This document shows, one piece after another, positions 1 to 9,980 of a stretch of 64,000 nucleotides of DNA; the stretch's first letter is position 1; each line of letters opens with the position of its first letter. The stretch is from assembly GCA_039566865.1 (NCBI GenBank), contig CM076948.1, positions 20,781,001-20,845,000 of the forward strand, read 5' to 3'. Origin of the DNA: Aurelia coerulea. Lineage: Eukaryota; Cnidaria; Scyphozoa; Semaeostomeae; Ulmaridae. Under the pieces are notes generated by a model. That model saw only the letters and a program-made list of their open reading frames with translations, was not told the DNA's origin and made no database searches. A program made the translations under genes and the position numbers.

Positions 1-169
1 TTCATGGATAGCCTAAATTTATCTTGCAACAGGGGTTGTATGAAAATAATTTCGAGATGTTGCTCAAGTCAGTAGCAACCAGCTGCAGCTCCAGATACGC
101 AGCCATCTTTCTCCTTGATGCAGCCATCGTTTGCAGTAAAGATAGCAATATAACCTTTCACGAAAATCG

Positions 170-357
170 TTGAAGGTGTTGTGGTGCAGTGGTGCAATCC
201 TCTGACATTGCAGCCAGAACAGTCAGGTGGACCGGGTTCGATCCCAGGTAGAGCCCCATCACTTTAGCGTCATGACAAGGGGTCGAGGACTCGATTAGGC
301 CTATTTTACTTCTGCGATCCCAGCGCTTGGCGCTAAAACCGCAACTTCACCTTCACC
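170..357 (+). mobile_element. tRNA-derived SINE, copy 1
   Basis: The element carries RNA polymerase III internal promoter boxes: an A-box-like TGGTGCAGTGG at 182-192 and a B-box GGGTTCGATCCC at 234-245. Its tail contains a short palindrome (CAGCGCTTGGCGCT) followed by repeats of ACTTCACCTTCACC. The same 190-bp unit recurs at 23618-23803 (minus), 43001-43150, 48219-48702 (interrupted) and 62643-62839, so this is a dispersed SINE and not a tRNA gene. It has no coding capacity. Confidence 0.85.
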
Positions 358-534
358 ATTAGACTGATTGCAAGTTCGTAGTTATTGCTATTGATAGGCT
401 GATGGACGCTATAACTACGACTCATGGACTTTCACATTGAAAATTGGGACGAAATTGTTTCCCTCGGTTTCATGTCCGATATGGAAACCATAGCAACGCT
501 GTACGAAAAGGTGAGTAAGGGCGGAGGGCCTAGA

Positions 535-725
535 TTGTCAGCTCAATCATCAGATTTCCTGGAGCGACAACCGAGGACATGGAATCGTACATTATTCCTA
601 CTTTGAAAAGAAATCCTGATGTTTTGATTATACATTGTGGAACTAACGATTTAAGGAAGGAAGATCCTGGAAAAATAGCCAACAAAATAACAAGAGTTGC
701 AATACAAGCGAAAAAGACCGTCAAT
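535..725 (+). pseudogene. LINE esterase (SGNH hydrolase) domain, first part
   Basis: An open frame encodes LIIHCGTNDLR, the GTND block of SGNH/GDSL hydrolases, preceded by FPGATTEDM. Esterase domains of this kind are known in CR1/L2-type non-LTR retrotransposons. The frame is cut at 725 by a 4-kb DNA element and resumes in the same frame at 4752. The LINE 5' boundary is not visible; it lies near or before 535. Confidence 0.75.
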
Positions 726-3700
726 GAGGGTCGTTTAGGGGTTCCAGGGAACAGGGGAACATGCGAAATATATCCAGGGAACAAGGGAACAGGGCCAAAA
801 TTAAAAAGGAACAAGGGAACTTCAGATCTTATCCAGGGATCAGGGAAATTTCTATTTGTAATAATTAATTCAAAGATTTTTATATTCAATGGAATTTACT
901 TCTGCCAAAGCGAAAGATGGTCCTTGAGATTCTTTTTAAGCCAAAGTAACGGTGTCTTTTTGAAAATTTTCCTTGACAAACTATCACAGAATCGTCAAGA
1001 CTTCCATTTTGGGGACAAACAAATTGGATTGTGACAAATGCAAACAAAGGAACCGGGAATGTGTGATGTGGTTTTGGCCCACACTTTCTCCAATGTGGTG
1101 ATTCACGAACAACTATTACAAAATTATGAACGTTTCTAATTTGGCACTGGTGGCGGAGATGGGATGAAGACAGACATTCTAAAAAATCAACTTATCTTAA
1201 AAACATTTTCGCCTGGGGATGCCAATCTATAAAAGCAACTGTTATCAAATGATCAACAATTCTGTTTAGCATTGGCTAACATGGTATCGGTAGGACTGTT
1301 CCCAGCCAAAGTAAAGGGCATGACCTCAGCAATTTTCCTGGAGGCTTCGCCCTCGATCCCACTCATTAGGGGAAGACCTATGGTTAAGGATTTTCAGTCC
1401 ATTTTCATACTCATTTTTAAGGATATTGGGAGAAAGCCTGTTGCACTTCCCAGAAATCAAGTATCATTTCGAAAGACGGCCCTCGAGATTCCTTTAAAAA
1501 CGAAGACAAAATAGCTGGGTATAGGTTGGGTAAGAATTTTTCGAGAAATGTCATTTTTTCTCGTGCTCTTGATTTATAGGATAACTGTCACAAAACTATC
1601 AAAGCTTCCTCGTCGCTAATGGCAAGCATGATATTGGGAAATGCATTCTAAGCCAAAGTAAAGGGCGTGGTGCCAAAAATTTTCTTGGATGCCTCGCCCA
1701 CAGACCCCTTCATTTCAATACCCCCACATAATTTACCCTGGCCACGCCACTGCACAAAGGAGGAAAGGTAGCTAATCACACCAAAGGTATTATCTGTCAT
1801 GTCGAGGGGGGGGGGGGGGGGGGGGGGTAGTATATTTGTCCGACGGGGATGTGCCGTTTTTCAGGGTATCGTTTTCATCAATTTTTGTTCTTGAGCAGTG
1901 TATCAAAAAGAAGGCAACTTTTTGGAGCTGGTTGTCAAAACATGTCATAAGGGGAAATGTTGTTAGATCGGGTTGTTATTTAGTCAATTTTGTGTGTTTT
2001 GGAGTATACTTTTGACCGAGTTTTTTCTACAATCGGCTATCATTTGAAGGGAACAATTCTGGAGCCGGATAATTTTTTTTCGTGGGCACATCCCAGTACA
2101 AGTTTAGGTTATGTACACCCTCCCCCCCAGGATCTTATTCAGAAGATACATCAGAATTGACTATCCAAGAAGAGGCGTATCACAATCTCCTGGCATATGT
2201 CTTAGAACATAGAGATCAAGCAAGAGAAAGATAACTTACCAGAGGAAGAGGAGGAACCACACCACAAATGAAAAGATACGACGCTCATCGGAAGCAGTAA
2301 AGAATTTTCCAGGATTTATACAATTTGAAGGAATGAGAATGATAACAAAAGAAAAGAAAACTCCCGGGAGCACATTTTGAGATGTTTGCCTCTCTCCTGA
2401 TTGTGCGAACACTAACTTGTGATACTGACTTTTGTTTATGTCACGTGATTAAGTGCTGACGTCAGCAAATGTTGCTAATTTGGGTGTAAAACCACATGTA
2501 CTTTGTCACGTTGTATCTCCAAATTGATAAAACATATCGATGTCATATTTGAAACATTGAGGGATTATATCCTTGTAATTCTTATTTTGAAATTTTTGCT
2601 TTGTAACGCTAATATTTTTGCTGATGTCAGCATTTATTTATTTTATACGAAAAAAGAGCGATTTTTGTCTAAAATTGATTATAAATTACTTTTAAAAATA
2701 GCAAAAAATGCTAAATATACATAAAAATACCTGCTGCATCATATTATGTCACTCATTTTTCTAAAAATGAACCATAACATGGTTTTTCGTCAGTACGCAT
2801 GCGCAACAACCAATTGTTGATGACGTCATCAAAAATCAATAAACTATACATCAAATGAAAGCTTATTTCAAGACGAGCTCAAAAATGTTTGTCTCATTGT
2901 CATAGAGCCAGTGGTTCCAAAGCTATGACTTAAACTGTAATTTTTTTGCGGAGCACTCAATTTAAAGTCATGTGTTGACCCCCGGAATCAGTGTCAAAAT
3001 TTTTGAAATAGACATGAAAAGATGTCTCATAGATAGAAACTAAAAGTCACAAAAAAGCTAGACTATTGAAGAGATACTCGATGAGCTGTGTGAAAAAGTT
3101 TACTAGGGGGGGCACCCCCCCCCCCCCTAGTCTGGATAGGGTTAGCCGCATAACATTTAAGGTGGATACCTGGTATTAGAATATGGAAAATCCACATTTT
3201 TACTGTTTTCTAGTTTTGGTGGTTTCTAAAAGCAAATTTAATGCAGAATCAGATTATTGACTTAGTTAATACCTTTTAGGTGTTATTTCTTGCTTATAAT
3301 GTAAAATAGCATGAACACTCTTTGAAAAACTCCTTCGTAACACCTTAGCAACGGAAGAAGTTGCCCAAATGAAATGAACAAAATTACTTTGATCATATTT
3401 CGTATCCCTATGATGGCTAGAAGACTATTTGGTTGGTTTACCTGTGCCTATTGGCCAGCCTTGTATTGAAAAGGAGGCACTAAGTAAATGCTTTCCCGAC
3501 TGTTTAGACTTTTCATCCTGTACAGTTCATCCGATCTCGAAGAACATTTCGTAAAGTATTTATGGCATGGGAATTGCCAAGAACAAGCGAAAAAGAGTGA
3601 GAGTTTCGAAGAAACTGCAATGGAAATTCAAAGGAAACCAACATGTTAATTTCCATGTAAAGAACAGCATCCAAGTAGGCCAAGAAGAAGCTCTAACAAC

Positions 3701-4745
3701 CCAACAAGGGAGGAGAGTGGCCTAAACCAGAAAAGGCCTAACGTTGAACCTGCCTCATTTTGTACACCAAAGCGACTAAAAGAAGGGTTTGAGACTGACA
3801 AGAAGCTGAATTTTAACTTTTTAATGAGCTTCAAGATCTTCAAGAACATCTTTGAACAGCTTTTGTCCCTTCCCCAAGTTGCTGCTGCCTTAAAACAATT
3901 TCCGTTGACACGCACAGTGAAAGGATATTGTATTGAACATGTGTTGAAACTTTAACCTCAATTTTCTCAAAACCAACTTTTTCATCATTTAAATTTTTTT
4001 GAACAGTCATAACTTTGGACCAACTCAATCAATTTACATCCAGTTTTCAGTTTTAGATCCCTGTGCAAGTGGAGAAGGTCACTTCACCAGAAAATTTCAA
4101 AGTTTATAATTAGAATGATTACCTATTATCGAAAATCAATGATGCACGACCATGAAATATCAATAATTCCACAATCTAGAGATTTTTTTCTCGAATTCAG
4201 CAGTTTTCTTGGATTTTTCTGGTGGGGTGCCCTACAACTACCTTTTGTGCTCATTTCTATTTGAGAATTCCTTTCAAAGGTCCTGTTGAATTTGCAGGGT
4301 TTCCGTTCAAAGAGAACAAAATTTTTTTCCTAATTATGCAAATTAATACATGATTAATTATGCAAATTAGAAAAAAAATTCATTAATTAACTCAACTTTC
4401 CAAGGGCTTTCTAATGATGCATAAAGATAAAGAATAGCATCCCCAGGGAATAATTTCATTCTAATACCAGGTATCCACCTTAAGAATACTTTGGCCGGTC
4501 ATTTTTTATTTTATAACGTTTTTCAATGTTTTATCAAAAGTCAACCCAGGTTTCTTCACATTTTTACGCTCGTCTTCCTCTTGGAAAAACTTTCGAAAAT
4601 AAGCATCGTTAAAAAATCAACTATCAATGTGAAAGATATGCCTACCAAAACTCCGGGGAACAAGCAGATTTTCTCAAGGGAACAGGGGAACAAGCGGAAA
4701 TTTAACAGGGAACAGGGGAACATATACCCCCCCTAAACGACCCTC
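726..4745. mobile_element. 4-kb terminal-inverted-repeat DNA element inside the LINE
   Basis: The ends are a 16-bp inverted repeat, GAGGGTCGTTTAGGGG at 726-741 and its complement at 4730-4745. It is flanked by the direct repeat GTCAAT at 720-725 and 4746-4751, read as the target-site duplication. Just inside each end are repeats of GGGAACAGGGGAAC. No transposase-like ORF is seen, so it is probably non-autonomous. The interior includes a run of 23 G at 1806-1828, fragments resembling other intergenic repeats, and the nested TTAA element at 3161-4479. Removing it restores the LINE frame. Confidence 0.8.
3161..4479. mobile_element. TTAA-flanked element nested in the 4-kb element
   Basis: GGTGGATACCTGGTATTAGA starts at 3161 and its inverted copy ends at 4479, giving about 22 bp of terminal inverted repeat. 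TTAA flanks both ends (3157-3160 and 4480-4483), the target duplication typical of piggyBac-like elements. The 1.3-kb interior has only short ORFs, the longest being 89 codons at 3915-3646 minus, with no recognisable transposase. It is therefore probably non-autonomous, and younger than its host element. Confidence 0.65.
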
Positions 4746-4751
4746 GTCAAT

Positions 4752-4929
4752 AAAGTGGCCGTTTCCAGTATACTGGCACGAGGAGACTCTGATCCTTTGG
4801 AAAGGAAACGAGTACAGGTAAATATGTTGCTACAGAAATCACTTGCAGATAATGAAATTGACTTCATCGAGCACGAAGTCTTTGACAATGATTGGCGATT
4901 CTTATTATATGATGATGGAATCCATTTGG
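4752..4929 (+). pseudogene. LINE esterase domain, second part
   Basis: In frame with the part ending at 725, this segment reads SSILARGDSDPLERKR and ends LLYDDGIHL. The closing D-x-x-H of SGNH hydrolases, which carries the catalytic Asp and His, is present as DGIH. The frame is broken immediately afterwards by the palindrome that starts at 4930. Confidence 0.7.
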
Positions 4930-5472
4930 CATGAGCAATAGGAAACATACAGATTGGGTCATTTGGAATGGCCTAAGTAAGCTACTCTCACTCTGTGTTT
5001 ATTCAGTTTGCAGCGTAGTATATTCAGTTTGCAGTGAACACTAAATGACAACTTACTTGTCTTCTTCTTTGTCATTTCCTAATGTCGCAATTACTGTAAT
5101 CTCCAAGCCAAATACAGACAGCACCGAAGCAAGCTTTCTCCCTTTCCGCCATTTTTCAAAACCGTCGTACGAGTGTCGTCGCTGCGCTCCAATTAATTGC
5201 GGAGGAGCGGAGGAGCGCAGCGACGACACTCGTACGACGGTTTTGAAAAATGGCGGAAAGGGAGAAAGCTTGCTTCGGTGCTGTCTGTATTTGGCTTGGA
5301 GATTACAGTAATTGCGACATTAGGAAATGACAAAGAAGAAGACAAGTAAGTTGTCATTTAGTGTTCACTGCAAACTGAATATACTACGCTGCAAACTGAA
5401 TAAACACAGAGTGAGAGTAGCTTACTTAGGCCATTCCAAATGACCCAATCTGTATGTTTCCTATTGCTCATG
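4930..5472. repeat. Perfect palindrome, 261-bp arms and 21-bp loop
   Basis: Positions 4930-5190 and 5212-5472 are reverse complements with no mismatch found by eye. The loop is 5191-5211. It interrupts the LINE between the esterase and endonuclease regions, and no target-site duplication is seen. Each arm contains AAAATGGCGGAAAGG, a start-codon-like context, opening a 26-codon ORF (5249-5329 on plus). About 20 bases after the stop comes a donor-like ACAA/GTAAGT (plus, at 5345). It could be a foldback element, a templated duplication, or an assembly artefact. Confidence 0.85.
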
Positions 5473-6760
5473 GTGGTTTCTTAAATATAAACAGTCTTCG
5501 AAACAAAATAACTGATCTGAGAATGGTGGTGGAAAGATGCTTGCCTGATATTTTGGTAATAGAAGAAACAAAACTAAATTCAGATTTCAAAACCGAGGCC
5601 TTTCTAATAAAAAACTACCAAAAACCGATTCGTCGTGATAGGAATGAATTTGGTGGGGGCCTGATGCAATTTGTTAGGAAAGGAGTTGTCTGCAATAGAG
5701 TTTCTGCTTTTGAGAGTCCCTATATCGAGATCATTTGCTCTGATCTGATGGTTTGTAAAAAGAGATGGGCTATTTTTAGCATTTACCGACCCCCAGATGC
5801 TAGCAACCTGGAACTATTTTTCAGGGAACTATCTTTTTTCTTAAACTCGGCCTTGGACAAATACGATAATGTTATGATTATGGGCGATATAAACATTGAC
5901 ACTCATGATTTTCAGCATCCAGGATATACAAAGTTAATTTCGTTTTGTGATGTTTTTGGACTATCCAATTTGTTAAAGGATAAAACCTGTTTCACAAAGA
6001 ATCATTGTTCGTCAATTGACGTTATGCTCACAAATAAACCAAGATGTTTTCAAAATACGTCTGTTTTTGAAACCGGTCTGAGTGACTTTCATGGCCTTGT
6101 TTTAACTTTAATGAAAATACACATACCTCGCCTAAAACCCAAGATTGTTAAGTACCGTAGCTATAAAAAGTTTGACCCTGAACATTTTTTGCAAGATGTG
6201 AAGAATACTGATTTTAAAGCAGATTCAAATGATGCAGATTTGTCTTATAGGAATCTTTCATCTACTTTTCGAAAACTTGTAGATAAACATGCTCCTTTGA
6301 AAACTAAGTTTCAGAGAGGAAATACCGCCCCTTTTATGAATCAGCAATTACAAAAGGCAATCTACACTAGATCAAGGCTCAAAAAAAGACTAAATAAGAA
6401 CCCTACACAAGAAAATAGAAGAAAATTCAAAAAGCAGCGAAACAAATGTGTTTCCCTAAGGAAGAAAGCTATGAAAACCCACTTTAAAGAAGCGAAAAAA
6501 AAATGGTACACTTTCAAATAAAGAATTTTGGGATCTCGTAAAACCCTTTCTTTCAAATAAAGGGGGACTTACAAGTAGCGATATTTCTCTTGTGAAAAGC
6601 GATACTGTTGTAGCAGATGACCAAGAATTGACAGAGATCTTCAACGATCACTATGTAAACATAGTAGAGAAATCCAGCGGCAAGAAGCCCATTAACCTTG
6701 CTGAATATACTGGAATTTCTGATGACCGACAAATTGTTAGATTAATTCTTGAAATTTGTC
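5454..6760 (+). pseudogene. LINE AP-type endonuclease (EEP) domain, frameshifted
   Basis: The 355-codon ORF at 5454-6521 has the exonuclease-endonuclease-phosphatase signature in order: NINSLRNK (residues 11-18), IEETK (36-40), MGDIN (143-147), SSIDVMLTN (186-194) and LSDFH (209-213). In LINEs this domain nicks target DNA for reverse transcription. A Lys/Arg-rich linker follows. After an A-rich run near 6500 the coding sequence shifts frame (FWDLVKPFLSN and onward) to about 6755. There it meets a small hairpin and a foreign LINE 3' end, so the element cannot make an intact ORF2. Confidence 0.88.
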
Positions 6761-6761
6761 G

Positions 6762-6815
6762 TGAATAGTGCACTCCTTTCCTCTCCTTTCAGAGAGGAAA
6801 GGAGTGCACTATTCA
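6762..6815. repeat. Small perfect hairpin at a LINE junction
   Basis: The 24-bp arms at 6762-6785 and 6792-6815 are reverse complements separated by 6 bp. The hairpin lies exactly where the older LINE coding sequence stops and the 3' fragment of another LINE begins. This suggests snap-back priming or template switching during insertion. Confidence 0.8.
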
Positions 6816-7256
6816 TCAAAAGAACTTGCAAAAGTTAATGCTCGAGGTTTATAGCAGTTTAACACAACAAAACCCTTCTTTTTTGTGGGATATGTTCCAT
6901 GAAAAGGACAATAATTACAATCTACGACCAAAGAATCTGTTGATGTTGCCTCAAACTAAAACAACTACTTATGGCAACGATAGTTTATCTTTTCGTGGTA
7001 GCATATTATGGAATTCCCTGCCCAATGATACAAAAATTGCCACCTCCGTCTGTTCTTTTAAGTCATGCATAAAAAAATGGATTGGAGAGACTTGCCGTTG
7101 CAAAATTTGTAAATAGGGTATTTTAGGGTATTTTCGTTTCTTATCATGAACTGTAATTTATTTTTGTTTTTGTAAATAGTTGGTCTTTATTAGTTCTTGA
7201 AGTAGAGCTATTTTTAATAACCAAAATGTTATAATAATAATAATAATAATAATAAT
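6816..7256 (+). mobile_element. 5'-truncated LINE 3' end with (ATA)n tail
   Basis: An ORF ending at 7116 encodes the C-terminal region of a CR1-like reverse transcriptase: FRGSILWNSLPNDTK, then KKWIGETCRCKICK and stop. A short AT-rich 3' UTR follows, then an ATA/TAA trinucleotide tail at 7231-7256. After the tail the older LINE resumes. The Cys pattern at the C-terminus resembles the copy at 53025-53216, so it is a different family from the host LINE. Confidence 0.8.
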
Positions 7257-8868
7257 TGACAAGTATAAAAGCCATCCTAGCGTCCTAGCTATCATTCAAA
7301 ACCCAGAACAAGTATTGAATACCTTTTCCTTTCATGAAATAGGCAATCAAGAAATTATGGAACTATTAAAATCCCTTGATGGAAAAAAAATCTACTGGTG
7401 AGGATCAAATACCCCCAAAGCTAGTATCTCTAGCTTCTAACGAACTCTCAGTCGCACTAACCTTCGAAATTCTAGATTCCCAGACGATGCAAAAAAGGCT
7501 GCGGTCTGCCCTTTAGATAAGGGGGAACCAATTTGCACGGTGGAAAGAAATTTCCGCCCAGTTAGTGTTCTTAATACCTTTTCTAAGATATATGAAAAAG
7601 TCCTGAAACAACAACTGACTCAATACTTAGATAACACACTTTCTGTTTTCATTGCGGCCTATAGACGAGCTTACGGCACCCATCATGTATTAATACGAAT
7701 GATTGAAGATTGGAGGTCTAACCTCGACAACGACTACCTCGTAGGTGCAGTCCTGATGGATCTTTCCAAAGCTTTTGATTGCATTCCACATGACTTGCTT
7801 ATTGCCAAACTACATGCATACGGATTCGATGAAGATGCGCTTGTCCTTACCTATTCTTTTCTCAAGCGACGTAAGCAAAGCGTTCGGATAAATAATACTT
7901 ACAGTTCCTTCCTAGAGGTTATTTCTGGTGTACCCCAAGGATCTGTGCTGGGCCCAATCCTGTTTAACTTTTATATAAATGATTTGTTTCTTTTCATAAA
8001 ACAGGCAACTCTCTATAACTATGCTGACGACAATACTCTTGCTTATTTCTCTAAAAGTATGCCCGATCTTATCAATATTTTGGAAAAAGAATCTGGAGTT
8101 GCTCTAGCTTGGCTAGAACAACATGAAATGATTGCTAATCCTGAAAAATTCCATGCTTTACTGCTCAGAAAAAACCAAACAAATACTAGTGGAGAACAAA
8201 TTAACATTAACGGTAAAATAATCAAATCTGAGGAGACTGTGAAACTTTTAGGAGTCACTTTGGATTATAGACTTGATTTCGACCCACATATTTCGAATCT
8301 TTGCAAAAAGGCTGCAACGCAATTAAATGTTCTCAAAAGATTAAAGACATTCATTGGCTTTCAGGAGAAGAAGATCCTTGTTCAGAGTTTCGTATATTCT
8401 AATTTTGACTATTGTCCTTTGGTTTGGTATTTCTCATCTTCCAAATCATTGCAGAAAATAGAAAAATTACAAGAACGTGCTCTAAGATTTCTTTATAATG
8501 ATCATACGAGTTCGTATAATGATTTGCTTTCGAGATCGAGTAAATGCACGATGCATGTTGCCCGCCAAAGACTCCTTTGCATTGAAATATTCAAAACACT
8601 GAATCATTTGAATCCACCATTTATGCAGAGCATTTTTGAATTACGTTCTTCAATTTATTCTTCAAGAAATCCAAATAATTTAGCACATTTTAGGCCTAAT
8701 CAAACAACTTTCGGGTCCAAGAGTCTCAAGTCCATTGGGCCACAGATTTGGAATGGCCTACCAAATGAACTAAAATCGGCAGAAAATCTGAAAAGTTTTA
8801 AGGTTTTAATAAAACAATGGGACGGTCCCAACTGCAAATGTAGTGCTTGTGCTTGCCTACCAACTTAA
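7257..8868 (+). pseudogene. LINE reverse transcriptase domain (CR1/L2-like)
   Basis: An open frame of 442 codons (7540-8868) contains the RT palm motifs: NFRPVSVLNTFSKIYEK (4-20), motif A VLMDLSKAFD (71-80), motif B SGVPQGSVLGPILF (129-142), motif C YADD (161-164) and LGVTLD. The C-terminus has QIWNGLPNELKS and a Cys-rich end (CKCSACAC). Upstream coding at 7257-7540 is frameshifted at an A-run near 7385 and contains stops. It continues the LINE of 535-6760. The catalytic residues are intact but the element as a whole is dead. Confidence 0.9.
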
Positions 8869-9010
8869 TTGTATTCTTTAGAAAATATTAATTTTGTTTA
8901 TTAGTTCTGTATATTCGATTTTGATTAGTTAACTTGTATATATTTAAATGATGTATATATTGTTAGCTATATGTAAAAATGATCGAATTAAAATGAGATT
9001 ACACACACAC
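8869..9010 (+). other. Probable LINE 3' UTR and AC microsatellite
   Basis: AT-rich sequence follows the RT stop and runs to a short (AC)n stretch at about 9000-9010. This is probably the 3' UTR of the LINE above, but the exact 3' end is not definable. Confidence 0.4.
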
Positions 9011-9770
9011 AGATAATAAAACGCCTCAAAATTCAAGTTTTGAGTGACGTTAGCAATGAACAAAAGTCACAAGTATTCGCATGAATGTTTCTTTAATCTA
9101 AGAATTAACAAACCTTTCAGTTTCAACGAGAATTTCCTCATTTTGAAGGCAATCTTCATCTAGCAATAGTGCACGCCAACAGGGCACAGCTCCTGAAATT
9201 CTCCAACTACCGAAAAGAGGCCATTAACCTCGTTTCGAAGGGCATAGAAAAATCTGTGCGCCCATTGTTTATTTTCGTCCCACTTTTTGATGTGAAAGTC
9301 CATAAGTCCACGTTTGAGCAAAAATATATATCGTTGTTGTTGTTGTCATTGCTGTTGCTGTTGTTGCTGCGATAACTGGGACTATTTCGTGAGTCTACTT
9401 CACCATTGCTTTCTGCATTAAATCCATCGATTAAATTTATTTAATTCGGTGGGGCGCAGGGGATCGTTTTGAGCCTTCTTTCCCAGCAGTCTTTATGCCG
9501 CAAACGTTTATTGTAGTTAGCTTATGTTGTATATAGCGTATAGTGATTAATTAACAAGTCTTCTATTTTCTAGTTTTACTGTTTGTATATTTGTCGTTGT
9601 GGTGTCTATTGTTTTTATATCAAAGGTAAGGGCCATGGGGTAGTCACGCTGTTTCGCTCCTCATGGTATCGTCCTGTAGTGTTGTTTAGTTGTATAGTCT
9701 CAATATGTAGAGTAAGCAGAACATGCATTGTAAAAATGTTGTCTGAGTGTGAAAGAACCCCGGGGGGGGG
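9011..9770. other. Intergenic, simple repeats, no recognised gene
   Basis: A 68-codon plus-strand ORF at 9169-9375 ends in a TTG/CTG microsatellite (about 9337-9370) that makes poly-Leu. Its first 45 residues are not recognisable. Around 9600-9730, a stretch containing the word GGGTAGTCA is matched in inverted, diverged form near 44600-44710, so this is probably repetitive DNA. No convincing exon is seen. Confidence 0.4.
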
Positions 9771-9980
9771 GGTACTTGACTAGGGAAGTGACGGGGGTAT
9801 GCGGAAAACCTCTCCACACCCTGCACCCTGTCGCATAAAAAATAGGCCAAAAGTATACCCTGTCGCATAAAAATTTTGCATCTCGCATACAGTGTAGAAC
9901 GCAATTTTTGCTTGTGATACCCTGTCGCATAATTTTTTACCTATTATAATACCCTGTCGCATAATTTTCGTTAAAAAAAA
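9771..9980. repeat. Degenerate CCCTGTCGCATAA repeat cluster
   Basis: The word ACCCTGTCGCATAA, or close variants, occurs about four times between 9826 and 9963 at irregular spacing. It follows a G-tract (GGGGGGGGGTACTTGACT) that resembles the ends of the elements at 13063 and 18309. It is probably a remnant of that repeat class. Confidence 0.55.

Noticed and set aside
170..357. tRNA gene
   Set aside because: A- and B-boxes are present, but there is no cloverleaf closure, and the unit is repeated five times with a common tail, so it is a SINE.
424..511. Short ORF (HIENWDEIVSLGFMSDMETI) ending at a perfect donor AAAAG/GTGAGT
   Set aside because: It lies just upstream of the LINE esterase fragment, no partner exon could be found, and no domain is recognisable. 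It may be LINE 5' sequence or a stray exon.
9337..9375. Poly-Leu protein end or CRISPR-like repeat
   Set aside because: Simple TTG/CTG microsatellite. No CRISPR-like spacer structure exists anywhere in the window, as expected for animal DNA.
9686..9962. Overlapping ORFs with repeated MRQG residues
   Set aside because: These are translations of the CCCTGTCGCATAA repeats read on the minus strand.
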